Shown here: in pieces, positions 9,938 through 20,550 of the stretch
Position numbering within the stretch: the stretch's first letter is position 1
How the letters are laid out: each line of letters starts with the position of its first letter
Origin: Ophiothrix spiculata
Taxonomy: Eukaryota; Echinodermata; Ophiuroidea; Amphilepidida; Ophiotrichidae
Assembly (NCBI GenBank): GCA_000969725.1
Contig: JXSR01S019413.1
Strand: one strand, 5' to 3'
DNA length: 37,426 nt
Position numbers and translations under genes: made by a program
The notes under the pieces: model-generated
Told to the model about the DNA's origin: nothing
The model's input: the letters and a program-made list of their open reading frames with translations, nothing else
Database searches by the model: none

Positions 9938-10163
9938 GGGAGCCTATGGCGCGGCATATGTCCAGTAACTCGATAATCCAAGATTTTCAACACCAAATGT
10001 ACAGTAATTCGAAATTCTTGGATTAGCAGTTGAAAATCTAAGTTTTTCTCGAAAATCTTGGATTAATAATTGAAAATCTTGTTTGTTCAACCGATAATCC
10101 AAGATTTTCGACAACAATCCAAGATTTTCGAGTTACTGGACATTAGGCGCGTCATAGGAGCCC
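9938..10163. mobile_element. Foldback MITE with 'AATCCAAGATTTTCGA' internal repeats
   Basis: Ends 9938-9973 and 10128-10163 are inverted copies sharing ATGTCCAGTAACTCGA after an outer GGG..CCTATG.CGCG block. Inside, AATCCAAGATTTTC and its inverse GAAAATCTTGGATT occur repeatedly in both orientations, so the 226 bp folds on itself at several scales. No open frame and no definite target duplication. Confidence 0.83.
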
Positions 10164-10943
10164 ATCCTGGAATGTAGTCTGCAACTTCCGCCATATTTAT
10201 ACAGTGCTTCCAATTCATATGAGGGGTGGAATAAAAAGTAAAATGATTAAAAATTGGTCAAAGTATGGAATATGTTCATTGTTTATGATTGGATGCCAAG
10301 GAAACATTTGGGAAAATATATTTATTCTAAAAATTTGACCAACCTAAGGTCATTTTTATTTTTTTATTCACACTTATTTTTAGGAACTACGACAGTGGTT
10401 GTTTTCTTCTGGCCAGAGTTCAAAACACAAAAGAGTTGGGCGACATTATTTTGTGAAGTGCATCCATATGGACCCAAGATTTTGATCGCTTTAAATATTT
10501 TCAATATTATTATCTTTATCTTTAAAACTTAAGTCAATAATATACAAATTCAATTTAATTCATATGATACAAGAAAATAAAAATGTGTTATTCCGTTTCA
10601 AAATTCGCGACCAGATAACCAAGTCGCGTCAAATTATCATTTTAAAGAAAAATTCCCACCAAATATTTCCCAATGGAATTTTTCAATGAACGTTGACTCA
10701 TAAAAGTAGACTATAACTTTTTTTTTATAAAGTTGCTTCGTTGCGTTTTTAGGGATAACAGCTAATTATCTCAAAAACTACGCGACCGCATTGATTTTTT
10801 GCACCAATTTATGCGTAACCCCTACCTTAACAATTACATAAAAGGCGTTGTCTTATGAGGTGGGACGAATCTGCGTTACACACTGATGTAAAATGGAATT
10901 TGCATGTCCTTTCTTTTCAACGCATAGCATTTCTTTTCCTGTG
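10164..10943. other. No recognisable gene
   Basis: AT-rich. The open frame 10254-10532 (+) encodes a hydrophobic, low-complexity 92-residue peptide without a recognisable domain; I treat it as chance. Confidence 0.4.
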
Positions 10944-10949
10944 TTAAAG
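10944..10949. repeat. Left target-site duplication TTAAAG
   Basis: TTAAAG directly abuts the left terminus (TATGGCACG). The same hexamer abuts the right terminus at 12478-12483. Confidence 0.85.
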
Positions 10950-11183
10950 TATGGCACGCCTCGCATGACAAAACTATGTCGAGTTTTCTCTCTATATGCC
11001 GAGTTTTCCTCTCTATATGTTGAGATTCCCACTCTATTGGTCGAGAATTCCTGCCTATTGGTCGAGTTGTCCCTCACTGTATGTCGAGTTGTACTACCTA
11101 CATGGTGAGAAAAAAATGCTGGTGAGAAAAAAAAAAGTTGGCGAAAAAAAAATGTTGGCGAGGAAAAAAGATGTTGGCGAGAT
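10950..11183. repeat. Left long terminal inverted repeat
   Basis: Terminus, then about five GTCGAGTT-type units (to about 11085), then CTACCTACATGGTGAG, then four to five G(G/T)(C/T)GAGAAAAAA-type units. Inverted counterpart of 12163-12477. Confidence 0.88.
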
Positions 11184-11199
11184 TTGTGAAGATCCCTAA

Positions 11200-11430
11200 A
11201 TGTACGACAGGCTCAGAATATCAATTTCACAATATGGCGCAACAGATAACGACCACGGAAACGAATATTTAACATCAGTTATCAATTTCCTTAGAAGAAT
11301 AGAGATTTCTGTTGACTGGAGAGACAGTAATAGTGTGGAACGGTTTGAAAGGATGCTTGAGGAACACTACAGGATTAAGATTCCCTTTGCTCTTATTTTC
11401 TATTTTTGTACTAGGCCTACCTTTTCTTGA
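11200..11430 (+). other. 76-codon open frame inside the transposon, unidentified
   Basis: The first two thirds have a balanced, charged composition (NEYLTSVINFLRRIEISVDW, then SNSVERFERMLEEHYRIKI), unlike the AT-rich shadow frames nearby; the rest is hydrophobic and looks non-coding. No family is recognised and no transposase motif (DDE/DDD spacing, zinc finger) is visible. It could be a captured gene fragment or chance. Confidence 0.25.
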
Positions 11431-11830
11431 TCCCAATTCTTTTGTGCCGACAGCCCGGGGGAGGGGATCACTTACATTGATGGAAGGTACTGGTATATGC
11501 CGCACTAAAGACCCCCTACTCTTCTGCTCTCGGAGATGCTCATTTCAAGATTATTTCAGTTCCAAAGACTGCCCGGTTTTTCAGTTTCCACACCCCGTCA
11601 ATAAATAAAGAGAGTGCCCCCGGGAGATCACCCTCAGACAAGAGGCATTAAGTAGAAAAATCCATGCACACAATCGAGTGATTTGTGTTCTTCAAAACTT
11701 TCTAATCCCTGAGTCACCCCCTCGACACCATTACGCCGGTGTGGGTGGCCATTTAGTGACCCCTGGTCACTAAAATTTTGTGACCCCCCTCTCAAAACTT
11801 CATTGGATGACTCACATGTCAATATCATTG

Positions 11831-12137
11831 ATACACAATGTTATAGATAAATATCATACGTCAAATTATACGCCGGCGTATATATTTTCACTTTATCGTT
11901 GTACACTTCTGAATTATGTGGTTAAGACTGTCAAGAAGGTATTTCTATACACAATGTATTTTTGACATTTTATACGTCAAACTATTGACGTATAATACGC
12001 CGCCGTATAAACAAGTAGTAAGAATAGGCGGTGAACTCTCAACACATTGTATATGCTTTAATGTTTCTAACGTAACACAATGTAAATTTGAAATTGTGTA
12101 CGCCAAACTATATTTGACGTATATTTTGGCGTAAATA
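11831..12137. repeat. Three imperfect ~120-bp tandem units in the transposon interior
   Basis: Units begin near 11831, 11949 and 12073 with a (T)ACACAATGT core. Each then carries TACGTCAAA or TACGCCAAA and a palindromic ATACGCCGGCGTAT-like block (ATACGCCGCCGTAT in unit 2, a decayed form in unit 3). Confidence 0.65.
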
Positions 12138-12162
12138 ACAAGAAAATTGACTGATCACCATC

Positions 12163-12477
12163 ACTTTTTCTCGCCAGCATATTTTTTCTCACCAGCATTT
12201 TTTTTTCTCGCCAACATTTTTTTCTCACCAACATTTTTTTCTCGCCAACATTTTTTTTTCGCCAGCATTTTTTTCTCACCATGTAGGTAGTAGAACTCGA
12301 CATACAGTGAGGGAAAATTCGACCTATAGACTGGAAAACTCGACCAATAGAGGGGAGATCTCGATATATAGAGGGGAAAACTCGACCAACAGACAGGAAA
12401 ACTCGTCCAATAGAGGGGAGATCTCGACATATAGAGTGAAAAACTCAACATAGTTTTGTCATGCGAGGCGTGCCATA
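12163..12477. repeat. Right long terminal inverted repeat
   Basis: Inverse of the left arm but longer: about seven to eight GTCGAG-type units against about five, and about seven GGCGAGAAAAAAA-type units against four to five. Expansion by slippage or unequal exchange after insertion is the simplest reading. Confidence 0.88.
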
Positions 12478-12483
12478 TTAAAG
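12478..12483. repeat. Right target-site duplication TTAAAG
   Basis: Identical to 10944-10949 and abuts the right terminus (GTGCCATA). Confidence 0.85.
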
Positions 12484-14366
12484 TCCAAGTAAATTATATT
12501 GTATTAAAGCTATGATTGTAATAGACTTGCTCCAAGTCTCTGTCGTTCTTTGTTCTCTCAAGCTTGAACAGTTTTCTCTGAAAGGTAAATTCCCACTCGC
12601 CATGCTTCAACATGTAGGCCTAATACACCAATTCTCAGGCACATGGACTACCTCGTAGCCAGGGGGAGTTAAACCGTATGGGCAACCCAGGTATCACCTC
12701 TCGCGAATTTTACAATGAGGAAAAGAAGGTTCTCAAAAAGTACAAGAAGATCCACAAATATAACTACCAACACCCAACCCCACCTTACCCCAGATTTGTT
12801 AGAGACAATGTAAATAAATGTTACCTCCAATATGTTCACTGTTTGACAATCTTGCACTTCCCCTGAAACAAAAATCCTGATCGGGGGTCTAGTACTATAA
12901 GTTCTATTATTTCCATGACTACACCAAACCCCCTAATAGTTCGGAAGAATGAAAAATAAAACAAACAATCAATGAAAAATGTCACTGTAAAATTATTTCA
13001 GAATGTAAATATTATAACATGATAAACCATTCAGAAAGAGTGACCCTAGGCAAATTCCACAAACAGTCAAGTTTGCTCAAGTTCATTAGACCACTCTAGC
13101 AAACCAACATCAGATGGAGGTATGCCATCAGGCTGTGCCATGAACATCGGGAGTAGGAATGATTAGAATAATGCTCTACACAAATCATATAGATTTTGGT
13201 AAGGATATGGAAGTAGTATCCACAGCCTGACGCCTTGGAGCAAAGCTATGATTGTAAGGATCGTCGACAAACCACAAAAAAGTGGATACACAGGGAAGAA
13301 CAAATGTCATATGGGGTGTAAGTATAGAGTTTCATGCAAAATTGATACCATAATTGATTTCATCATATTTTATTAACTGTATGTAATTCAATCATTTGAC
13401 CCTTTGATATATGAAGGGGGTGCTATATACTTCTAAATAAACCAAACTTACAATGAAGGAATTTGCTTCGGTACTGAGCTATAGTGTGATCAAATATTTC
13501 TTAAAAGTCAATTTGAATCCATTTCTACAGATGCCAATTTATATGACTTCATCCACAATTTCTTTTCATAATCATCCACAATTTCTTTTCATAATCACTG
13601 ATTTCTCATTTGTTCATAAATAATAACCCTTCAGTAGGTACAAGGAGAGTTAATAGCCAATGCTTATAATGCACTGTATAGAGCTTCAATGCATTGTAAT
13701 GCATACATACTTGCTAGGTTGCTTCTGACACCGTTGCATCCTTACACCCCCACACAGCGTCATTTGAATTCGATTATTTCAAAAAGTAAAGACTAATTGA
13801 AGATGAAACAATGGGGACTTATAGCCTGATAAATTGTCACGGTTATGGTCCATAAACCAAATCAATTGACCACACCTATCTGAAATTATGGTAACAATAC
13901 TCTTTACCTAAAACTATAACGCCTCCACCCATTTACTATACCTTAATTAGTGACACAAGGCAAAACAGCTTTATTGGGAAAATGTTGCATTTTCGCGCGC
14001 TGAAAACAAAATTGAAGGTCCATATGGACTCACCCTCTTGTGCATTTAAGTGTTACCAAAGAACGGTTTCACTAACTTAGGTCCTTATGGACACAACCTT
14101 GAGTACAAACGAAAGTAATTAGTTTCTTTGTAATGAAACTTGGTAATCCAAATACAATTGTATCATGTAATCAAAATATTCAAACACTTAACGACAATGT
14201 TTGATTAAGTAGATTTCCATTTCTATGATATTTTTGAAATTTATAGACTATTTGACTTGTTGCCTTTTAACCGCCATAATTGCGTCCCTAATACCAGTTC
14301 TTGCGTAGTAGGAAGGAGCGTTAGTCCCCTGATCGCATTGTCTGGGTAGTACGGTAAATTTAAGCT
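12484..14366. other. No recognisable gene
   Basis: Mixed AT-rich sequence. A perfect 23-bp tandem duplication lies at 13549-13594. The open frames at 12669-12866 on either strand show no domain. Confidence 0.4.
13549..13594. repeat. Perfect 2 x 23-bp tandem duplication
   Basis: The unit starts TCATCCACAATTTC and ends TTTTCATAA; two identical copies sit head to tail, which suggests recent slippage. Confidence 0.92.
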
Positions 14367-14485
14367 ACACTCTTAAAAAGAAAGGATCAAATTGAAGAGA
14401 ATTTGGATCAAAATTGATCCGGAAAAGGGTAAGCTCATATTTGATACTTTATCGGATCAATTTGATCCTTTCTTTTTAAGAGTGT
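14367..14485. mobile_element. 119-bp MITE with perfect 29-bp TIRs
   Basis: 14367-14395 (ACACTCTTAAAAAGAAAGG, then ATCAAATTGA) is the exact inverse of 14457-14485. The interior carries further GGATCAA/TTGATCC pairs, so the element can fold almost fully. Perfect arms suggest a young insertion. Flanks are GCT on the left and TACG on the right; no target duplication is clear (TA on both sides only if one base is lost). Confidence 0.9.
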
Positions 14486-14663
14486 TACGACTCTCACGCA
14501 ACATTAGTTTCACGCTTAATTCCGAATATGGGCTGTGAAATGCGGTTTCAAGGGGGACTAAATTTACTTTTACACCCATCATTGCAACTTTCTTTGCCAT
14601 GGTAAGCGATATCAATTAATAAGAAATTCACATTTACCCAATGGCAAAAAGGGGGAAGGGGTT

Positions 14664-14860
14664 GTTTAGAAATTCATTAGATGATAACAGCTACATTCGT
14701 GCTAACGCACTAGAACGGAGAGCTTGTGACTTCTTGCCAACGGTGATATTTTGTACTTTTAATATAACAAATTAAAATGGTTCATGTTTTATACATGTGA
14801 TCAGATAACCGTGAAATTTGGATATGACATCCTCTTTCAATACTGTTTCTGATTACTGAG
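14664..14860. repeat. Dispersed repeat, copy without insertion
   Basis: Matches 19015-19605 from TTTAGAAATTCATTA through CTTGCCAACGGTGATA, ATTAAAATGGTTCATGTTT and GATCAGATA.CCGTGAAATTT to CTGTTTCTGATT. It lacks the 388-bp insertion found in the second copy and so serves as its empty-site reference. Confidence 0.8.
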
Positions 14861-15133
14861 ATGTTCCCAGGCCACGACACTGGCATTTCTTATTCGCTAA
14901 TTGGAAGAATTAATTTACTCGGAAGAAGTCAGTAACTGCTTGAATATAACTAAAAAGTAGTCTTATGGATTTATTACAAGGCATTTATGATGAAACTGTA
15001 CGAAACTGAAGAGAATGGTCTAGTTCCTAATACGTCACATTTGGATAAAATATGGTCCCTTCGGTATTTCTGGATATTTGATCTGGATGCAAGGGGTCAC
15101 GGAGTTTATTTTTCAATTTTTATGTATACAATA

Positions 15134-16362
15134 CAGGGTGTCCCAATAAAAATGCATCACTTTTGTTTTTGGTCATATCTCAGAAACCAATAAATACAAA
15201 TTAAAACTTTTTTCATAAAAACAATTAGAATAGTCTTTCATCGGAAAAAATTCGAGCAAAATCCGTCGAACCGTTCTCGAGAAAACGATAACTTTTTAAG
15301 GAGACTCAATTTTACTCCATTCCAATGGGTTTACCACAGTAACTCATGTTTATCATATTAATAAAACACATCTTTGGTTACTATTGATCAATTTATTTTA
15401 AACTAGCAAAGGAGACACAAAAAGATAAAACAAGATATGGCATAGACGCTAAAACATGATTTTAATATCTTTTTCAGCACTTCTAGTGCCATCGTTATTT
15501 AATCAATCAACAAATCAATGATACACAGTACTCGCATGAAATGCATACCCCATGAAGGAGTCTGTGTAGGTTTTTGCTGTTTTACAGAGTTAAATAAAAA
15601 GATAAAGCGAGCTCACAGTTTCTCAAGAAAACTTAACCAAGGCAAAAATTTCCTTAATTAATTTTTTTTGTATTTTCCCAGTTTTAAGCTTTTTTCATTG
15701 AAAAGAAAATCTTTATGATTGTCTCTTCCTCTACATGTGTTAAAACTATTACATTATCAGCATATTAGAATCAAAATTACAAAGCAGTTATTCACTTCCT
15801 CGAGAAAAGTGGAATGTCTGTTAGTCCATGATAGCTGAATAATTTTGGTATAGTTTTAAGTACATTTCAAGCACCTCTGCTTTTCACATGTCCACAATCA
15901 GTTTCCTGGTCCATCCAATGCGACGTTCTACATTCTGGACGATGAAGGGAGTCGAGTGTGATCAGACAGGCTTATTCAAATGATAAATTTTCTGTTGTTA
16001 TTGTTGTCGTTGTTGTTGTGGTTGTTCTTGTTTTGTAGTAACTTTCCTGAAAAGGTGTTTATCCATAAATGAAAGTGTTTCATTTAGAGTTGGTGTACTA
16101 ATGTGATGACATGGTCATTTCAGATCGATAATAGTTGCAAATATAAGTTACTGTGGTAAACCCCATTGGAATGGAGTAAAATTGAGTCTTGTTACAAAAT
16201 TCAAATTTTCTCAAGAACGGCTCGACGGATTTTGCTCAAATCTTTACCGATGAAAGACTAAACTATACTTATGATTATTATGAAATTTTTTAAAATTTTT
16301 GTTTATTGGTTTCTGAGATATGATCAAAAACAAAAGTGATGCATTTTTATTGGGACACCCTG
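15134..16362. mobile_element. 1.2-kb non-autonomous element with ~210-bp TIRs, mariner-like
   Basis: Ends CAGGGTGTCCCAATAAAAA and its inverse are flanked by TA on both sides (15132-15133 and 16363-16364), as expected for Tc1/mariner insertions. Inverted arms 15134-15344 and 16146-16362 share blocks such as CATATCTCAGAAACCAAT, CGACGG or GTCGAA, ACTCAATTTTACTCCATT and CCACAGTAACT. The 0.8-kb interior has no transposase, only AT-rich DNA and a (GTT)n-like run at 15992-16034. It would depend on an enzyme supplied elsewhere. Superfamily is inferred from TA flanks only. Confidence 0.88.
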
Positions 16363-16370
16363 TATAAAAT

Positions 16371-16515
16371 ATTTGGTAAACAACTGATAATGTAAATGAT
16401 ATAAGATTGTACATAATATAAGATTGTATATACTTCAACGTATGTACAATCTTATATTATCCATCTGAATTTGGTAAACAATTGATTATGAAGATGATAT
16501 AAGCTTGTACATACT
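16371..16515. repeat. Direct repeat around a perfect 16-bp-stem palindrome
   Basis: ATTTGGTAAACAA(C/T)TGAT..TG..GATGATATAAG-type units start at 16371 and 16469. Between them ATAATATAAGATTGTA (16413-16428) is perfectly inverted at 16445-16460. It sits just outside the 15134-16362 element. Confidence 0.8.
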
Positions 16516-17665
16516 TTTAAGTAATTTTTATCATTATTTTTTTCATTTCTGAATTCGTATTGTTATATCCTGTCGAATATAAATTAGGTTGCCATTAGCA
16601 TTTGCCATTAATTGAGGTTTCTTTACAATTTATTACGTATATTAACAGTGTAATAAATACCAATATTATGTATTTATATAGTACCTATTCAAAAATAGTC
16701 AAAGTGCTTTACAAATATAAAAACATTATTTTAACACACTACAAGCAGCAAAAGAAAACTTTAACAAGTGCAAATTCATTTAGCCACAAAATATTACAAA
16801 TCATAAAATACGCTATAGATTACATTTTTTACACATTTATACATATTGTGTAATATACAATATCAACTTCAGATAAAACCATATGTCATACTATAATATA
16901 AATGGATATTAACATATTGATATGAAGGTTGACCGCAGGCAAAATACCGGCAGCCTTCTCTTAGGTTAAAGAAGCTTTAAGGGTTTACAATGGCAGTGAC
17001 GAGTATTATATGAAAAGTGACCAAAGGTGAATTGCCGGTAGCCAGTGTCAGGCATCTTTACTATTTATCATGTACATATTTATCTGATGTTTCAGTTACT
17101 TTAATAATAGGATATTATGCACTGTAAAATGTTGATAACGTCTGCTTTGAAATATTACACTTTAGTGGCAAGATATGAGAATTGACCTTTCCCTTAATAT
17201 ACCTTAAAACAACAGAAATTTTAACATTTTGCAAAAAAAAAAAAAAAAAAAAAACAAGAAAACAAGTATATCTTGATATAGTATTAGCTGTCTATTATCA
17301 GTAACATAATGATGTAGTAGTGACGTCATAATGCTCTACATTTGGTATTATATTGTGTAGTTCGTAGGCAGATGGAGCAGCTGTTTATCTGTCGGATTTA
17401 ATATCTTTGTTCTTTTTATAAGTGGAGAGTATCAACAGCCTATCAAGTTTAGATGAGTGCTTATTCATTACGTCTTTGTTTAAATGTATACAAACTAGTT
17501 TCGTTTTCACATTTATTGAAATGGTAAGGGGTGCTGCATACCAAGTGCATTGCAGATGACAACGTTTGAAATGTACTCATGAATAAAATTAATGGAGTGA
17601 GGTCAAATTATTATCTATTTAGGTTTTAGTTAATTCACCAAAAAAAAAGGCAAACTTTAGAATAT
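16516..17665. other. No gene; short repeats and a poly(A) run
   Basis: Two related ~90-bp units start at 16919 and 17008 (ATGAA..GTGACC, ACCGGCAGCC or GCCGGTAGCC). A run of 22 A lies at 17233-17254. The block 17320-17560 resembles 24700-25020 (TCTACTTT..TTAT, GTAGTTCGTAGG.. GGAGCAG-type words). The open frame 16602-16853 is low-complexity. Confidence 0.5.
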
Positions 17666-18070
17666 ATGTGGCTGTCCAGACCGTATGAGCCGTAAATGCC
17701 AGAAACCTTGTTTTGCGCTACAGGTGAAAATACATGTCAAGGTCGTAATTTGCCGAAATTGATTTTTGACGGATTCACAATCCTTGTGCTTACTACAAAT
17801 ACCGGCAAAGTTCTTTTAAGAAAATGATAGGAATTGTGAAATAAATCTGCACATTTTAAGACAATCAACAGAAAACATAGGGCTTACTGATCTTTGAATG
17901 CGTATATCCCAGTTATACGTTTTACTCCCTGATGGACCATAAGTTGACTATTGGAAATCGTGTGAAGTTCATTAAGGTGTCATTTTAATCCTTAAAGCAT
18001 GGTCTTTGAAATATAACTGAAGATGACAAGAGGTGGCATTTACGCCTGGTTTGGGATTGACGGTCATATA
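17666..18070. mobile_element. ~0.4-kb MITE, copy 1 of 2
   Basis: Near copy of 33208-33632 along its full length (for example CGTATGAGC.GTAAATGCCA, TGTGAAGTTCATTAAGGTG, CCTTAAAGCATGGTCTTTG). Its ends, TGTGGCTGTCCAGACC on the left and GGGATTGACGGTCATA on the right, are imperfect inverted repeats. TA lies on both sides. No open frame. Confidence 0.8.
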
Positions 18071-18280
18071 AAGTAAGAGCATTCTCTTCAGTGCAAAGCA
18101 ATGGGTTTTTTTTCAGTATTTTTGGGTTTGCTTTTCTATCAAAGTGTCAAATACAACACTATCAGTTTGTGGTATTTGTAATACACAAACACCAAGAGCA
18201 AAACATTGATGACAAACTGAGATGATTTTGCAAAACGAACGAATTGCAGCGTTTTGTACTTCCTTTCGTTTGTTCGACAA

Positions 18281-18590
18281 ACAATCCTTGTTATGTATTG
18301 TTTGGTGACGTTACTCTACATAATCTACTGCAAATATAGGATGTCTTTATCTGGATAATTTTGCGAAAAAGGAACGACTTAGTTACTTATCAAATGTTTT
18401 TATTGCTAGAAAAAGGTTCCGCACAACTTACATGAGAGCACTATATCTTACTAAAATCTTTGTTGGTATTGTTTTCTTTTTTCATAATACAATATTTTGA
18501 GAATCAAGACTACTGGATTATATATCTAGGTTAATGAACTCTGCAATTTTCAATGCAAAGTATTTTTTTCATGGTGCGATCACAGCATAC
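18281..18590. repeat. Dispersed repeat, copy 2 of 3
   Basis: Related to 7985-8330 and 27408-27700 by ACAAACAATCCTTGTTATGTATT, TTACTCTACATAAT, CATGAGAGCA and GACTACTGGATTATATATCTAGG. This copy lacks the GTAGGCTAATGTAG word. Confidence 0.6.
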
Positions 18591-19014
18591 ACAATAGATC
18601 ATTTTAAAAACGTTGATAACATTTTATAAAGTAAATCAGATTACAATAATGTATGAGACTAAGTCATCTGAGACTTTATCATAAATCATTTGCTGAGATG
18701 ATTTCTCTGAAGCAAATACATCCCCTCACATTGAAACGTCAATAAAATGTGAGCAACTTTATTCTTTTTCGTATGGATTTGGAAATACGAATTTCAATCT
18801 CAACTAATCATTGCATTTTTTAGTTATTAAGTTTATTTCATTTACAATATTCATAGATTGCTTTTCTCGCCATAAATATCGGTGTCCTCTTGTGCCAGTC
18901 ATAGGCACTTAAAGTAGATGTTACACTCAGAATGAGTGAAATCGATTTATAAGATAACCATGTTTTATTTTATTTTATTGCCCGATCGCAAATCATGAAA
19001 TAGATGAACGAGAT
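18591..19014. other. No recognisable gene
   Basis: AT-rich; nothing with coding or repeat character was noticed. Confidence 0.35.
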
Positions 19015-19605
19015 GTTTAGAAATTCATTAAAAGATAACAGCTACACACATGCTGACTCACCCTAAACGCTCTGTCACACATCACCATATATGGCAAAAT
19101 GTACGCCTATGGGCCCTGTCGCACATTACCACATAGAGCCAAAAGGTACGAATAACGTTTACTGTTTCGGTCATTGAAATACATTTATATCGATTACCAA
19201 ACCAGTGTACGTTATTCGTACGTTTCATAATATGTGACAGTGCCTTACGTACTCCGTCCCACTATTGTTTTGGTTATACAATGTTGTTCGTCATGTGTTA
19301 GAAGTACGTTCAATACGTTATCCGTACGGTTTGTCCCTTATGCATACGTTCAATTCGATATCCATATGATGGAAGTCCGTTTGACACATGGTCAGTATAT
19401 GAAACTTTTGTACGTTTTTCATACGTTTGGGCTCAATACGGTAATGTATGACAGATCCTTAACGAAGAGTTTGTGTTCTTGCCAACGGTGATACTTGCAC
19501 TTTTAATATTTCACACGAATTAAAATGGTTCATGTTTAATAAATGTGATCAGATAGCCGTGAAATTTAGTTATGGAATCCTTCTTAGCTCCTGTTTCTGA
19601 TTGGA
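19015..19605. repeat. Dispersed repeat, copy carrying a 388-bp insertion
   Basis: Outer parts 19015-19061 and 19464-19605 match 14664-14860; the middle is the inserted element 19069-19456. Confidence 0.78.
19069..19456. mobile_element. 388-bp nested-palindrome element inserted in a repeat
   Basis: Ends GCTCTGTCACACATCACC and the inverse of GGTAATGTATGACAGAT form about 20-bp imperfect TIRs of type TCTGTCAYACATYACCRTAT. An inner pair (GGTACGAATAACGT near 19145 and ACGTTATTCGTACG near 19210) adds a second hairpin, and CGTACG words recur. CCTAAAC (19062-19068) and CCTTAAC (19457-19463) look like a decayed 7-8-bp target duplication. The 14664 copy shows the site without it. No transposase. Confidence 0.75.
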
Positions 19606-20234
19606 ATCATGTATTCGGGCTACACGAGCTAAAATTACATTTTCTATGGAAACCCAGCATTAGTGATTCGCCATTTTTGAAGTATTTTTAACCCATAACC
19701 AATGTGTAAAATTAAATTCTTAACATGAATATAATCATAAGTGCTGTAACGTTCCACAAAGCAAAGGTAGATTGCAAAATGAAGTGTAGACCAAAAGGGG
19801 TAAAATATGGTATTAAAATTTTTACAATAACGCTCAGCCCCATTGTGTTATTAATTCGATATTAATACCGATGAAATTAGTAGCGTAGCAAAAGATGCGA
19901 AAGCATCTGTTATCTTTTTCTGAGCTCTATTTTATGAAAATCATCGTGACAAGGCAGAAAAAGAAATAATACTGAAATTGAATTCGGTTTAAATCATAAC
20001 CTATGGGTAAATAATATTTACTTTATGATACCTTTTAACGCAATAGGCCAATCTCTTCGCCGATGCTTCGCCAATCCACTGCCGATTCGTCTGCAAATCT
20101 TTGACGGTACCCTTTTGTTGTCAAAATAAACATTGGGAATTTATGTTTTGGGATGCATTGCTTAAGCATCGTACTTCAGCGAAACATTGATTTATGCTAT
20201 TAGAGTAATTGTGTGTTTTTGGGTGATCTCTGAC
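19606..20234. other. No recognisable gene
   Basis: AT-rich sequence without coding frames or obvious repeats. Confidence 0.35.
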
Positions 20235-20244
20235 GATGTAGTAC
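20235..20244. repeat. Left target-site duplication GATGTAGTAC
   Basis: Ten bases repeated exactly at 20551-20560, abutting both ends of the MITE at 20245-20550. Confidence 0.9.
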
Positions 20245-20550
20245 AAGCCCGTAGCCAGGGGGGTGCGGTGGGGGCGTCGCACCCCCCCCCCCCCCCCAAA
20301 TTTGACAATGTACAAAAAAGGTCCACAAAAATTCCCTAAATGACCACCAAAAGAACACCTAAAGCACCAAAACAAGTAAATTTGGGCCGTTTTTTAATAA
20401 AATACTACACAAAATGCTAGGAAAACTGCTAAAAAACTACTAAAAATAGTTTAGGGTAGACCAAAATGAAATTTTTTCCTCCAAAAGGTCCACCTTTTGA
20501 AAATCCTTGAAAATCCGCACCCCCCTTGAAAAAATCCTAGCTACGGGCCT
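20245..20550. mobile_element. 306-bp MITE with perfect 10-bp target duplication
   Basis: Ends AAGCCCGTAGCCAGG and the inverse of CCTAGCTACGGGCCT match at 13 of 15 positions, and a second inverted word (GGGGTGCGG against CCGCACCCC) follows inside. A run of 16 C lies at 20282-20297. The 10-bp duplication GATGTAGTAC on both sides is unusually long; among eukaryotic DNA transposons 9-10 bp fits Mutator-like elements best, but the short TIR is not decisive. No coding frame. The intact duplication suggests a recent insertion. Confidence 0.88.

Larger units (their letters stand above)
10950..12477. mobile_element. 1528-bp non-autonomous DNA transposon with minisatellite-built long TIRs
   Basis: The outer 29 bp at each end are perfect inverted copies (TATGGCACGCCTCGC..., running on to ACAAAACTATG). 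The element is flanked by a perfect TTAAAG duplication. The arms (10950-11183 and 12163-12477) consist of three modules: about 21-23-bp units of type GTCGAGTTTTCCCCTCTAT, a unique ACTACCTACATGGTGAG, and about 15-18-bp units of type GGCGAGAAAAAAATGTT. Unit numbers differ between the arms. The 0.98-kb interior carries no recognisable transposase. A 6-bp duplication with 5'-TAT...ATA-3' ends resembles the IS3EU superfamily as I recall it, but that assignment is tentative. Confidence 0.9.

Noticed and set aside
12067..12451. Overlapping open frames with KK-, EKKML- and SRSPLYW-rich peptides
   Set aside because: They are read-through of the minisatellite units in the transposon arm; the frame stays open only because the units are repetitive. 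The same holds for 10893-11199 on the left arm.
14366..14487. TA target duplication for the 119-bp MITE
   Set aside because: Left TA directly abuts the arm only if the terminal A is excluded, while the right side has an extra T. Not convincing without other copies.
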